This document shows, piece after piece, positions 51,123 to 61,307 of a stretch of 64,000 nucleotides of DNA; positions within the stretch are counted from its first letter, which is position 1, and each line of letters opens with the position of its first letter. The DNA comes from Streptomyces xanthochromogenes (GTDB lineage Bacteria; Actinomycetota; Actinomycetes; Streptomycetales; Streptomycetaceae): contig NZ_BMUZ01000006.1 in the NCBI RefSeq assembly GCF_014650455.1, positions 429,988-493,987 on the forward strand, given 5' to 3'. The notes beneath the pieces are model-generated. The model did not search any database. It was not told the DNA's origin and saw nothing but the letters and a program-made list of their open reading frames with translations. A program made the position numbers and the translations under genes.

Positions 51123-51343
51123 TGCCGGGCCGCCACCCGGTGGGATGAAATCGCCGGGCCGGGCCGTCGCCACCCAAGCGGCCCAGCCGTGCTGGCCTAC
51201 CTGCGACAGGAGCGCGTCAAAATCGGCGGCACCGGGGTCAATGCCCCGTCATGGCGGGAGACCCGCACCGCGGCGTGGGCATAACTTCGGGCGTACGGGC
51301 GCATGACGCTTACGGCATCCGCACTTCCGCACCGGAGGACACC

Positions 51344-51703
51344 ATGGAAAGCCTCACCATCGAGGACGCCGACCCCGACGAACGCCGCCCGGCAGGGCCG
51401 CTCTACGTGCCGGTTCGGCTCGGCTCTGCCGGAGGACACCAACTGCGTTTCCTGCGCGACGAGTTCGGCACTCGCACCGCCGTCGGATTCACCAGCCCGG
51501 ACCGGCTGCACGCCGTTCTCGGACGCGACCAGCGGTGGATCAGGCTCGCCGAACCCGCCCTGAGAGCGCTCTCGGCCCCGCTCGGCGTGGACCGGGTGAC
51601 CGTCGACCCACTGCTCGCCCCACCCGCCCCACCCGCACCCCGCAGGCGCCACGGCCAGACCCCGCCGCTGTGTGCCCGCCGGGACCACGCGCTGAGCCAC
51701 TAG
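51344..51703 (+). CDS. SAV_915-family protein
   Basis: The 119-residue protein has the pattern GPLYVPVRLGSAGGHQLRFLRDEFGTRTAVGFTSPDRLHAVLG followed by IRLAEPALRALSAPLGVDRVTVDP. This matches a small actinobacterial family (SAV_915) related to the SseB fold, of unknown function. The ATG at 51344 has GGAGGACACC. It stands alone, convergent to the next gene. The last 25 residues are proline- and arginine-rich. Confidence 0.82.
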   Translation: MESLTIEDADPDERRPAGPLYVPVRLGSAGGHQLRFLRDEFGTRTAVGFTSPDRLHAVLGRDQRWIRLAEPALRALSAPLGVDRVTVDPLLAPPAPPAPRRRHGQTPPLCARRDHALSH

Positions 51704-51767
51704 CTCCGGCGCGCTCCCACCGGCCGTCGTCCCAGCCGGCCGCCGGGCTGTCGGGCCGTCGGGCACG

Positions 51768-52901
51768 TCAGCCCGGGGCCACGAACTCCCCGAACCGCAC
51801 GTCGTACGAGGTGGCCGAGGTCATGTCGGCAAGCAGCCGCGCACCTTCCTCGGCCACTGCGGCACGCACGCCCTTCCCCAGCGCGCCGAACGCCTGCACC
51901 GTGAGCAGCGCCTCCCCGCCCTTGTGCTCCTCGACCTGCCAGATCCCGGCGAGGAAGCCGTCGACGAGGAGGGTGCGGTGGGCCTGGTTGCCGGTCCAAC
52001 TGCGCCCCTTGTGCTCGGCGGCAACCACGCGGGAGCGATCGGCGTGCGAGAGCAGCAGGTTGTCGAACTCGGGCAGGAAGCGGGGCGGTGCCGGGGTGTC
52101 CTCGGCCGGCCGGGCCGCATCCGGCAGGTCGAAGAGCTCGACGCCGTTCTCGTCCCGGAACACCGCGAGCCGGGGTCGCAGCCGCTCGAAGACGGCCCCG
52201 AGCCGGGTGAGTCCGGCCCAGGTCTGCATGTCCTTGACGGAGGCGGGCCCGAAGGCGCCGAGGTAGCGCAGCACCGTCCCATCGGGTTCCGGCACGGGCC
52301 CGGCCGCACGGCCCAGCCAGTGCTCGACGGTGGTGAGCGCGACCTGCCCGCTGCGCCCCCACATCCCGCGCGGGGTCACCTGGACCAGCGGAAGGACACA
52401 GCGGGCGGCGACGGAGAGCGCGAAGGGGTCCGCGTCCGGCCACTCCTTCAGGAGCACGTCACGCAGTTCCTTCATGGTGTACGGGCGCTCCTCGACCAGC
52501 GTGCGCACGATCGCGCCGAGCCGCTCCGTGTCGACCCCTGCCAGGCCCTTGCGGAAGGTGTTCAGCTCCCGGTCCCGGGCGCCCTGCACCAGCGGGCGCA
52601 GGGTGAGTGCGTCGTCGGCCGTGTGGGTGTGGATGGTGGAGCGCAGGGTGACGATCCGCACCACGTCGCGTGCCTCCATCAGCTCGGAGAGCGCTTCCGG
52701 CCGGAAGCCGGCGAGCCGCGACCACAGGGCGAAGTAGGGCGGCTTCACGTTCTGGGCCTGGAGTCCGAGAAGGTGACCGACGGCCTCCACGGGCGAGAGC
52801 GCGTCGCTGCGCCGCAGCAGGAGCTGCCGGTCGAGGGTGGCGCGATTGAGTGCCCGGCGCGAGAGCGGGGGCGCGGAGCTGGTGCCGGTCTTCGAGGGCA
52901 T
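51768..52901 (-). CDS. Winged-helix (HTH_42) protein, AlkZ-like DNA glycosylase candidate
   Basis: The 377-residue protein belongs to the HTH_42 family of tandem winged helices: RRALNRATLDRQLLLRRSD, VGHLLGLQAQNVKPPYFALWSRL, VRIVTLRSTIHTHTADDAL and FLPEFDNLLLSHADRSRVV. The QAQ in LGLQAQ fits the QxQ catalytic motif of AlkZ glycosylases, which unhook interstrand cross-links and self-resistance lesions in Streptomyces. Many such genes are housekeeping and untested. The ATG at 52901 gives MPSKTGTSSAPPLSRR. No biosynthetic cluster surrounds it. Confidence 0.8.
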   Translation of the reverse strand: MPSKTGTSSAPPLSRRALNRATLDRQLLLRRSDALSPVEAVGHLLGLQAQNVKPPYFALWSRLAGFRPEALSELMEARDVVRIVTLRSTIHTHTADDALTLRPLVQGARDRELNTFRKGLAGVDTERLGAIVRTLVEERPYTMKELRDVLLKEWPDADPFALSVAARCVLPLVQVTPRGMWGRSGQVALTTVEHWLGRAAGPVPEPDGTVLRYLGAFGPASVKDMQTWAGLTRLGAVFERLRPRLAVFRDENGVELFDLPDAARPAEDTPAPPRFLPEFDNLLLSHADRSRVVAAEHKGRSWTGNQAHRTLLVDGFLAGIWQVEEHKGGEALLTVQAFGALGKGVRAAVAEEGARLLADMTSATSYDVRFGEFVAPG

Positions 52902-53244
52902 ACCAGCACGGTATCGAGCCAAGCGGACAGATCCTGTCCTCTTCGGCCCCGTAACCGCTCTCAGCCGAGTGGAGGGCGACCGGGGAGAGAGCGCGGAGGG
53001 CGACCCGATGGGCGCAAACGAGCCGGAGGCGGCGAGCAGCCCCGGAGGCTGGGAGCAGCCAGGAGAAGCAGGCCGAGAACGGGCGAGGAGCGGACGGGGA
53101 CCGACACGACACCTCGGGCAGGTGCATTTTGAGCCGTATATCCTGCTCAAGGAGCATTCCGAAGGCATTCCGGGGCTGCTTCCCGGGAAAGCAGACCGAG
53201 GTTCGACAGCCCTGGGGGCTGCGCGCAGAGCGGGAGGCGAGAAC
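52902..53244. other. Gap between the AlkZ-like gene and corA
   Basis: The 343 bp between the divergent genes hold no convincing RNA gene, hairpin or operator. The corA frame is open upstream to an ATG at 53009. The resulting 79-residue extension has no conserved character, so I treat it as non-coding leader. Confidence 0.5.
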
Positions 53245-54423
53245 GTGCCCGACCGAAGGGACCGCCCCGCGCGGCCGCCGAAGAAGCATGCGTGGCGCAG
53301 GCAGCCCGCCATCGCCGAAGCCCAGGCCACCTCCGAACCCGTACCGCCCGCCGAGAGCAGCGCGGCGCCGGCCGACGGCGTACCCGCGGGGAGCGGCAGG
53401 GGCGGCAGCATCGTGCAGTCGGCCCTGTACCGCGACGGGCGGCACATCGCCTCTCACGACACCCTCGCCGAGACGTTCCGTCGCCTGCGCGAGACGCCCG
53501 ACGGTATGGCGTGGATCGGTCTGCAACGCCCCTCGGAGGCCGAACTCCTTTCCCTGGCAGCCGAGTTCGACCTCCACGAGCTGGCGGTGGAGGACGCGCT
53601 CGAAGCCCATCAGCGCCCGAAGCTGGAGCGCTACGGCGACACCCTCTTCGTCGTGCTGCGCGCGGCCCGCTACCTCGACGCCCCGGAGGAGGTGGACTTC
53701 GGCGAGCTCCACGTCTTCGTGGGCCGGGACTTCGTCATCACCGTCCGCCACGGCGCGGCCCCCGACCTCTCCGCGGTCCGCCGCCGCATGGAGGAGGACC
53801 CCGAGCTCCTGGCCCTGGGCCCCGAAGCGGTCCTCTACGCCATCCTGGACGCGGTGGTGGACGGTTACGCCCCGGTCGTGGCGGGCGTGCAGAACGACAT
53901 CGACGAGATCGAGACGGAAGTCTTCCGCGGCGACCCCGAGGTCTCGCGCCGCATCTACGAACTCTCCCGCGAAATGGTCGAGTTCCAACGCGCCACCCGC
54001 CCCCTGGTGGGCATGCTGCACGGCCTGATGGCGGGCTTCGCGAAGTACGGCACCGAGGAGGAACTCCAGCGCTACCTCCGCGATGTCGCGGACCACGTCA
54101 CCCACACCAGCGAGCGAGTCGACGGCTTCCGCCAGGCCCTGACCGACATCCTCACGGTCAACGCGACCCTGGTGACCCAACAACAGAACGCGGAAATGCG
54201 GGCGTTGGCTGAGGCGGGCTTCGAGCAGAACGAGGAGATCAAAAAGATCTCCTCGTGGGCAGCCATCCTCTTCGCACCCACACTCGTGGGGACCATCTAC
54301 GGCATGAACTTCGAGAACATGCCCGAGCTGGGCTGGGGCTTCGGGTACCCGTTCGCGATCCTGCTGATGGCGGTGGTGTGCGTCAGCCTGTACTTCATCT
54401 TCAAGCGGCGGCGGTGGCTGTAG
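53245..54423 (+). CDS. corA: Magnesium/cobalt transporter CorA
   Basis: The 392-residue channel has a large acidic cytoplasmic domain (about residues 60-320) and two C-terminal helices (SSWAAILFAPTLVGTIYGMNF and GFGYPFAILLMAVVCVSLYFIFKRRRW). Between them is the selectivity motif YGMNFENMPEL (GMN). The tail KRRRWL is typical. Pentamers import Mg2+. The GTG at 53245 has GGGAGGCGAGAAC; longer versions starting at 53009 are possible. It stands alone. Confidence 0.95.
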   Translation: MPDRRDRPARPPKKHAWRRQPAIAEAQATSEPVPPAESSAAPADGVPAGSGRGGSIVQSALYRDGRHIASHDTLAETFRRLRETPDGMAWIGLQRPSEAELLSLAAEFDLHELAVEDALEAHQRPKLERYGDTLFVVLRAARYLDAPEEVDFGELHVFVGRDFVITVRHGAAPDLSAVRRRMEEDPELLALGPEAVLYAILDAVVDGYAPVVAGVQNDIDEIETEVFRGDPEVSRRIYELSREMVEFQRATRPLVGMLHGLMAGFAKYGTEEELQRYLRDVADHVTHTSERVDGFRQALTDILTVNATLVTQQQNAEMRALAEAGFEQNEEIKKISSWAAILFAPTLVGTIYGMNFENMPELGWGFGYPFAILLMAVVCVSLYFIFKRRRWL

Positions 54424-54470
54424 ACCCGCACGCGAAAGCATCGATCAGCTTCGCACATGTGAATACACCC

Positions 54471-55123
54471 ATGGGACTGTTTGGGAGCCCAGGGCCGCCC
54501 TCGTCGTGGGCTCAGTGGCGGTCCTTGCGGCGATGGCGCCGACGGTCGCCGCCCAGGAGCCCGGCCGGCCCTCTCCTGCCGCTGTCGAGCGTTCTTCCGC
54601 CGCTGGAGCTGAAGGCCGGCGAGCCGTACTACTTCTGCCTGACGGACGCCAACGAGAAGGCGCTCGCGCAGGCGCACATCACCTTCGACGCGGTCGCCCC
54701 GAACACCGTGGTCACCTACAAGAGCCACACGTGCATGCGCGGCACCCTCAAGAGCGGACGGATCAACACCGACCTCACCGGCCTCGCGGGCGAGGGCACC
54801 GGCGGCTTCGCCTTCCAACGCGACGGCAGGCGCGCCGAATTCACCGCCCCGCGCGTCGCACTGCACCTGGACATGACCGGGACCTGGACCGCCGAGCACC
54901 AGGGACGACGCGTCGACATGTTCTCCTCCACCCGCGAAGGAGCCAAGCCGTCCCTGACCAAGGTGAGCGCCGAGAACCTGCCGATGACGCTGACGCCGGC
55001 CGGGGCGCAGGCCCTGTCCGCAGCCTTCGGCGCCAGCCCCGTACCGGCCGGCCCTTCTTCGAGGGCAACGCCAGCTTCGACGTCCTGAACTCCGTCGTCG
55101 GACTGCTCAGCCCCAAGCCGTAG
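54471..55123 (+). pseudogene. Secreted HtaA-like protein gene broken by three frameshifts
   Basis: Protein-like pieces lie in alternating frames. MGLFGS starts at 54471 in one frame. The signal peptide RAALVVGSVAVLAAMAPTVA lies in another (54491-54550). The mature part, from LELKAGEPYYFCLTDANEKA to GASPVPAG, returns to the first frame. The end FFEGNASFDVLNSVVGLLS is again in the second. Shifts are therefore needed near 54490, 54560-54595 and 55045-55055. The mature part resembles HtaA-type exported domains (MTLTPAGAQALSAAFG). It is a decayed gene, or the assembly has indels here. Confidence 0.65.
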
Positions 55124-55215
55124 GCCAGGAAACCGGGCACGGGCGGGAGCCTTTACCCCGCGTCGCCCGGGCCGCCGCGTCCTCGGAAGGCCGACGCACC
55201 GATAGCGTGGGCGGC

Positions 55216-56070
55216 ATGGACGGTGTGCGGGGTGGTGAGCACGAGGTGCCCGGCGGCACCAGGGGTCCGCGGCCCTCGCCCGGAGAAGCCGGCTTCCCCG
55301 TGTTCCACGCGGCGCGTTCGGGCGGGCTCGCCGAGCTGGACGGGCGGCTGGTCGAGTGCCGAGCCTGTCCTCGGCTGGTCGCCTGGCGCGAGGAGGTCGC
55401 CGCTACGAAGCGGGCTGCCTTCCGGGGCTGGGAGTACTGGGGCAGGCCGGTGCCGGGCTTCGGGCCGCACGACGCCCCGCTGGCGGTGGTCGGGCTCGCG
55501 CCGGCCGCGCACGGCGGCAACCGGACGGGCCGCATGTTCACCGGCGACGCGTCGGGGGACTTCCTCTTCGCGGCCCTGCACGAGGTGGGCCTCGCCTCTC
55601 GGCCCACCGCCACCACGGCCGACGACGGCCTGGAGTTGTACGGAGTGCGGGTGACCTCTCCCGTCCACTGCGCACCTCCCGCGAACAAGCCGACACCGGC
55701 GGAGCGGGACACGTGCCGGCCGTGGCTGGCGGCCGAGATCACGCTCCTGAACCCGCGTGCGATCGTCGTCCTCGGCGCCTTCGGCTGGCAGACCCTGCTG
55801 CCCGTACTCGCCGACGCCGGCTGGCAACTTCCGCGCCCCCGGCCCCGGTTCGCGCACGGCGCCCTGGTGACGCTGCGACGCACCGAGCCGACCGCCGCAC
55901 GGTCGGCGCGAGCGGAACTGAGTGACGGCGGCGGCCGGGCCGCGAACGACGAGCTCCATCTGATCGGCTGTTACCACCCCAGCCAGCGCAACACGTTCAC
56001 GGGACGCCTGACCCGGCCCATGCTGACCGGCCTGCTCCAACAGGCATCCGCCCTGGCGGGTTCGGGCTGA
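55216..56070 (+). CDS. Uracil-DNA glycosylase, family 5 (UDGb-like), Fe-S type
   Basis: The 284-residue enzyme has four Cys suited to a 4Fe-4S cluster (CRACP near residue 50; VHCAPP and DTCRPW near 150-172). It shows motif 1 as GLAPAAHGGNRTGRMFTGDASGDFL and motif 3 as CYHPSQRNTFTGRLT. The first motif lacks the usual catalytic Asp/Asn, as in family 5 enzymes, which remove uracil and other deaminated bases. The ATG at 55216 is chosen over a GTG at 55207. It is a stand-alone DNA repair gene. Confidence 0.9.
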   Translation: MDGVRGGEHEVPGGTRGPRPSPGEAGFPVFHAARSGGLAELDGRLVECRACPRLVAWREEVAATKRAAFRGWEYWGRPVPGFGPHDAPLAVVGLAPAAHGGNRTGRMFTGDASGDFLFAALHEVGLASRPTATTADDGLELYGVRVTSPVHCAPPANKPTPAERDTCRPWLAAEITLLNPRAIVVLGAFGWQTLLPVLADAGWQLPRPRPRFAHGALVTLRRTEPTAARSARAELSDGGGRAANDELHLIGCYHPSQRNTFTGRLTRPMLTGLLQQASALAGSG

Positions 56071-56183
56071 GGCAACCCCAACACCGAGCCGCGACCGTGT
56101 CAGCATGGGGCGTCCGCACGGGGCCGCCGGGGAGCGGCCCGCTCCGGCCGACCATCCCCGACCCACGTCACCGGAGTGAGGAC

Positions 56184-56444
56184 ATGGATCCTGAGCAGCA
56201 CCACGCCACGTGTCGGGCGCGCGTCCGCGCGCTTCGGCAACCGCACCGCTTCGGCACCCGCGACCTCCGTACCGCCGTGGCCGTCCCCACCAAGCGCAGG
56301 GGGCTCCCCCTCGACGGCGACGAGGCCCCGCCCACGGTGGGCACCCGCTCCCGCACGGGCGCCGTCCCCGCGAGGACGGCGTGGCCGGTGTCGGACGCCG
56401 CCCCGCGCCGCCCGGCACCCGAGAACGCGGGAGCGGCCTCGTGA
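56184..56444 (+). CDS. Small hypothetical protein translationally coupled to a P450
   Basis: The 86-residue basic protein starts MDPEQHHATCRARVRALRQP and has Arg- and Pro-rich, mostly disordered sequence. Its ATG follows GGAGTGAGGAC, a strong ribosome binding site. Its stop overlaps the P450 start as GTGA, so it is almost certainly translated and needed for P450 expression or function. I do not recognise it. It could be a leader protein, a partner, or less likely a precursor peptide. Confidence 0.65.
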   Translation: MDPEQHHATCRARVRALRQPHRFGTRDLRTAVAVPTKRRGLPLDGDEAPPTVGTRSRTGAVPARTAWPVSDAAPRRPAPENAGAAS

Positions 56445-57631
56445 CCGCGCCGCGGCAGGACCCGCTGCGCGACCCGCGTTTCTTCGCCGACCCGTACCCC
56501 ACCTACGACCGGCTGCGCGAAGGCTGTCCCGTCCAGCGCATCCCCACCGGCTCCGGCGGACGCGAGGCGTACCTGATCACCGGCCATCCCGAGGCGCGCG
56601 AGGCGTTCACCGACCCCCGGCTGTCCAAGGACACGGCCCGCTTCTTCGCCGGCCAGGCCTCGACCCGCGACCTGCACCCGGCGATCTCGCGCACCATGCT
56701 GGCGAGCGACCCTCCCGCGCACACCCGCCGACGGCGGGTGGCGACGCCCCTGTTCACCGCCGGACGCGTCCGTGAACTGCGCCCGTACATCACCGGGGTC
56801 GTCGACGACCTCATGGGCACGTGGCGACCGGGCACGGAGGTCGACCTGGTGGCGGACCTGGCGGTGCCCCTGCCGGTGACCGTCGTGTGCGAGCTGCTGG
56901 GCGTGCCGGAATCCGACCGTGCCACGCTCGCCGGCTGGTCCCACGACCTCTTCGACGCCACCGACACCGACCGCGTCGACCGCGCGTCGCACCGGATCGG
57001 CGACCATCTGACCCGTCTCGTCGACACGGCCCGCGCCACCCCCGGCGACGGCCCGCTCCACTCGTTCCTGCGCGGCTGCGACGACGGCGGCCTCGACCGG
57101 GACGAGATCGTCTCCCTGGCCGCCCTCCTGCTGGTCGCCGGGCACGAGACCACCACCCACTTCATCGGCAACGCGGTCCTGGCCCTGCTCCGGCACCCCG
57201 AGGCGTTCGACCGCCTGCGCCGGGCCCCGGACCTGATCCCCGGCGCCCTCGACGAACTGCTCCGCTTCGACTCCCCGGTGAGCGTGGCCACGTTCCGTCA
57301 CAGCACGGAGGACCTGCGCGTGGGAGGGGTCGACATCCCCGCGGGCTTCCCGGTGCTCATCGCCCCCGGGGCCGCGAACCGCGATCCGGCGGTGTTCCCC
57401 GGCCCGGGCCGCCTCGACCTCGACCGCGACGCCGGTGGCCATCTCTCCTTCGGTCACGGCATCCACCGCTGTCCGGGCGCCCCGCTGGCCCGGGCCGAGG
57501 CCGAAATCGCCCTGCGCGCCCTGGTGACCCGGTTCCCGGGCACGCGTCTGGCCGGTCCCCCGGAATCGCCGGTCTGGCGCCGGACCCGTCTCACGCGCGG
57601 CCTGGCCGGCCTGCCCCTCGCGCTCGCCTGA
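56441..57631 (+). CDS. Cytochrome P450
   Basis: The 396-residue P450 shows the I-helix oxygen motif LLLVAGHETTTHFIGNAV, the ExxR pair (ALDELLRFDSPV), and the heme loop LSFGHGIHRCPGAPLARAEAEI with the heme-ligating Cys near residue 344. The pattern is CYP105/107-like. No ferredoxin or reductase gene is adjacent, so redox partners come from elsewhere. The GTG start overlaps the small upstream gene. It may tailor a secondary metabolite, but no cluster is visible. Confidence 0.93.
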   Translation: MTAPRQDPLRDPRFFADPYPTYDRLREGCPVQRIPTGSGGREAYLITGHPEAREAFTDPRLSKDTARFFAGQASTRDLHPAISRTMLASDPPAHTRRRRVATPLFTAGRVRELRPYITGVVDDLMGTWRPGTEVDLVADLAVPLPVTVVCELLGVPESDRATLAGWSHDLFDATDTDRVDRASHRIGDHLTRLVDTARATPGDGPLHSFLRGCDDGGLDRDEIVSLAALLLVAGHETTTHFIGNAVLALLRHPEAFDRLRRAPDLIPGALDELLRFDSPVSVATFRHSTEDLRVGGVDIPAGFPVLIAPGAANRDPAVFPGPGRLDLDRDAGGHLSFGHGIHRCPGAPLARAEAEIALRALVTRFPGTRLAGPPESPVWRRTRLTRGLAGLPLALA

Positions 57632-57712
57632 CCGTCCCCCGCCGGTCGTCGCGGGGCACCCGGCTTCGGCCCGCGGTTGCCACGGGGGCGGCGGGGCCCG
57701 GCGCGCGGCCGC

Positions 57713-58396
57713 TCACCCCTCGAACCGGTACCCCATCCCCGGCGCCGTGATCAGGTACCGCGGATGCGAGGGATCGGATTCGAGCTTGCGGCGGAGCTGG
57801 GCCATGTACACCCGGAGGTAGTTGCTCTGGGTGCGGTAGGTGGGGCCCCACACCTCCTGGAGGAGGCGGCGCTGGGTGACCAGGGTGCCGCGGTTGCGGA
57901 TCAAGACCTCCAGGAGGTGCCACTCGGTCGGGGTGAGCCGTACGTCGTGGCCGTCGCGCCGCGCCTTCTTCGCGAGGAGGTCGAGCGTGAAGGCCTGGGT
58001 GGTGACGACTCCCCCGTCCGCGCTCCTGACCGCCGGCGCGACTCTGCGGGTCGCCACCCGCAGACGGGCGAGCAGTTCGTCCATGCTGAACGGTTTGGTG
58101 ATGTAGTCGTCCGCCCCCGAGTCGAGGGCCTCGACCTTCTCGTCGGACGTGGTGCGCGCCGAGACCACGAGGATCGGGGCGCGGCACCAGATCCGCAGCC
58201 GCTTCAGCACCTCGATGCCGTCCATGTCGGGCAGCCCGAGGTCGAGCAGGACCGCGTCCGGGGGCCGTACGGCGGCGAGTTGGAGGGCGGCGGCGCCGTC
58301 CTGCGCCGAGTCGACCTCGTACTTGCGGGCCTTGAGGTTGATCTCCAGAGCCCGTACGAGCTGCGGTTCGTCCTCCACCACCAGCACCCGGGTCAT
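57713..58396 (-). CDS. kdpE: KdpE-type response regulator
   Basis: The 227-residue OmpR-family regulator has a receiver domain with phospho-Asp52 (VLLDLGLPD) and Lys in YITKPFSMDELLAR. A winged helix follows (RLTPTEWHLLEVLIRNRGTLVTQRRLLQEVW, NYLRVYMAQLRRKLE, ITAPGMGYRF). It begins 34 bp after kdpC. In the usual kdpFABCDE order the sensor kinase KdpD lies between them, and it is missing here. KdpE probably activates the kdp promoter, possibly at direct repeats near 63155. Confidence 0.93.
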   Translation of the reverse strand: MTRVLVVEDEPQLVRALEINLKARKYEVDSAQDGAAALQLAAVRPPDAVLLDLGLPDMDGIEVLKRLRIWCRAPILVVSARTTSDEKVEALDSGADDYITKPFSMDELLARLRVATRRVAPAVRSADGGVVTTQAFTLDLLAKKARRDGHDVRLTPTEWHLLEVLIRNRGTLVTQRRLLQEVWGPTYRTQSNYLRVYMAQLRRKLESDPSHPRYLITAPGMGYRFEG

Positions 58397-58430
58397 CGAC
58401 GTGCCGCCCTTCCTGAGTGACCTAAGACGC

Positions 58431-59105
58431 TCACTTCTGGGTGAGTTCCTTGAGCGCGATGTTGAGCTTGAGGACGTTGACGCCGGGCTCCCCCATGAAG
58501 CCGAGGACGCGGCCGTCGGTGTGGTCGGCGACCAGCCTCTCGACCTGTCCGACGTCGAGGTGGTTCTTCTCGGCGACCCGGTGGACCTGGAGCTTCGCGT
58601 AGGCCGGGGAGATCTGCGGGTCGAGGCCGGAGCCGGAGGAGGTGACCGCGTCGGCGGGCACATCGGCCGGGTCCACCCGGTAGCCGGGGACGGAGTTGTC
58701 CTCGACGACGGCTTCCTTGGCGTCCTTGACCTGCTGGATCAGTTTCTCGTTGTCGCCCGACAGGTTGGTCGCGCCGGACACGAGCAGCTGGTACTGGGTG
58801 TTGATGCTGTTGGTGCCCAGCCCGTTCGAGGGGCGCGGCTGGAACCACTTCAGGTCGGGCACCGCGGCCTCGTCGGCGTTGTCCGGGTCCTTCTTGGGGA
58901 GGTCGTACCGCTGCCCTATGAGCGCGGAACCGACCACCTGGCCACCGGACTTGATCTCGGACCCGTTGGCCTTGTTGCCGAAGGCCGCCTGCGCGATCCC
59001 GGTCACCACGAGCGGATAGATCACTCCGCAGACGACGGTCAGGACAAGCAGGGCGCGCAGCCCGGCACCGAGCAACCGTGCCGTGTTTCCAATGGAGTTG
59101 TTCAT
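58431..59105 (-). CDS. kdpC: Potassium-transporting ATPase subunit C
   Basis: The 224-residue subunit has one N-terminal helix (LRALLVLTVVCGVIYPLVVTGIAQ) and the KdpC landmarks. These include GSALIGQ, FQPRPS, SSGSGLDPQISPAYAKLQV and VNVLKLNIAL. It stabilises the KdpFABC complex and boosts ATP binding by KdpB. It follows kdpB by 24 bp. Confidence 0.97.
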   Translation of the reverse strand: MNNSIGNTARLLGAGLRALLVLTVVCGVIYPLVVTGIAQAAFGNKANGSEIKSGGQVVGSALIGQRYDLPKKDPDNADEAAVPDLKWFQPRPSNGLGTNSINTQYQLLVSGATNLSGDNEKLIQQVKDAKEAVVEDNSVPGYRVDPADVPADAVTSSGSGLDPQISPAYAKLQVHRVAEKNHLDVGQVERLVADHTDGRVLGFMGEPGVNVLKLNIALKELTQK

Positions 59106-59129
59106 GACGGATAGCACGCTTTCGAGGGA

Positions 59130-61303
<2,174 letters not shown>

Positions 61304-61307
<4 letters not shown>

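Noticed and set aside
53009..53244. 79-residue N-terminal extension of CorA
   Set aside because: The frame is open, but the sequence is disordered and unlike CorA starts; the GTG at 53245 has a better ribosome binding site.
56184..56444. RiPP precursor peptide for the P450
   Set aside because: No leader-core boundary, aromatic core motif or maturation gene is visible, so it is kept as an unknown coupled protein only.
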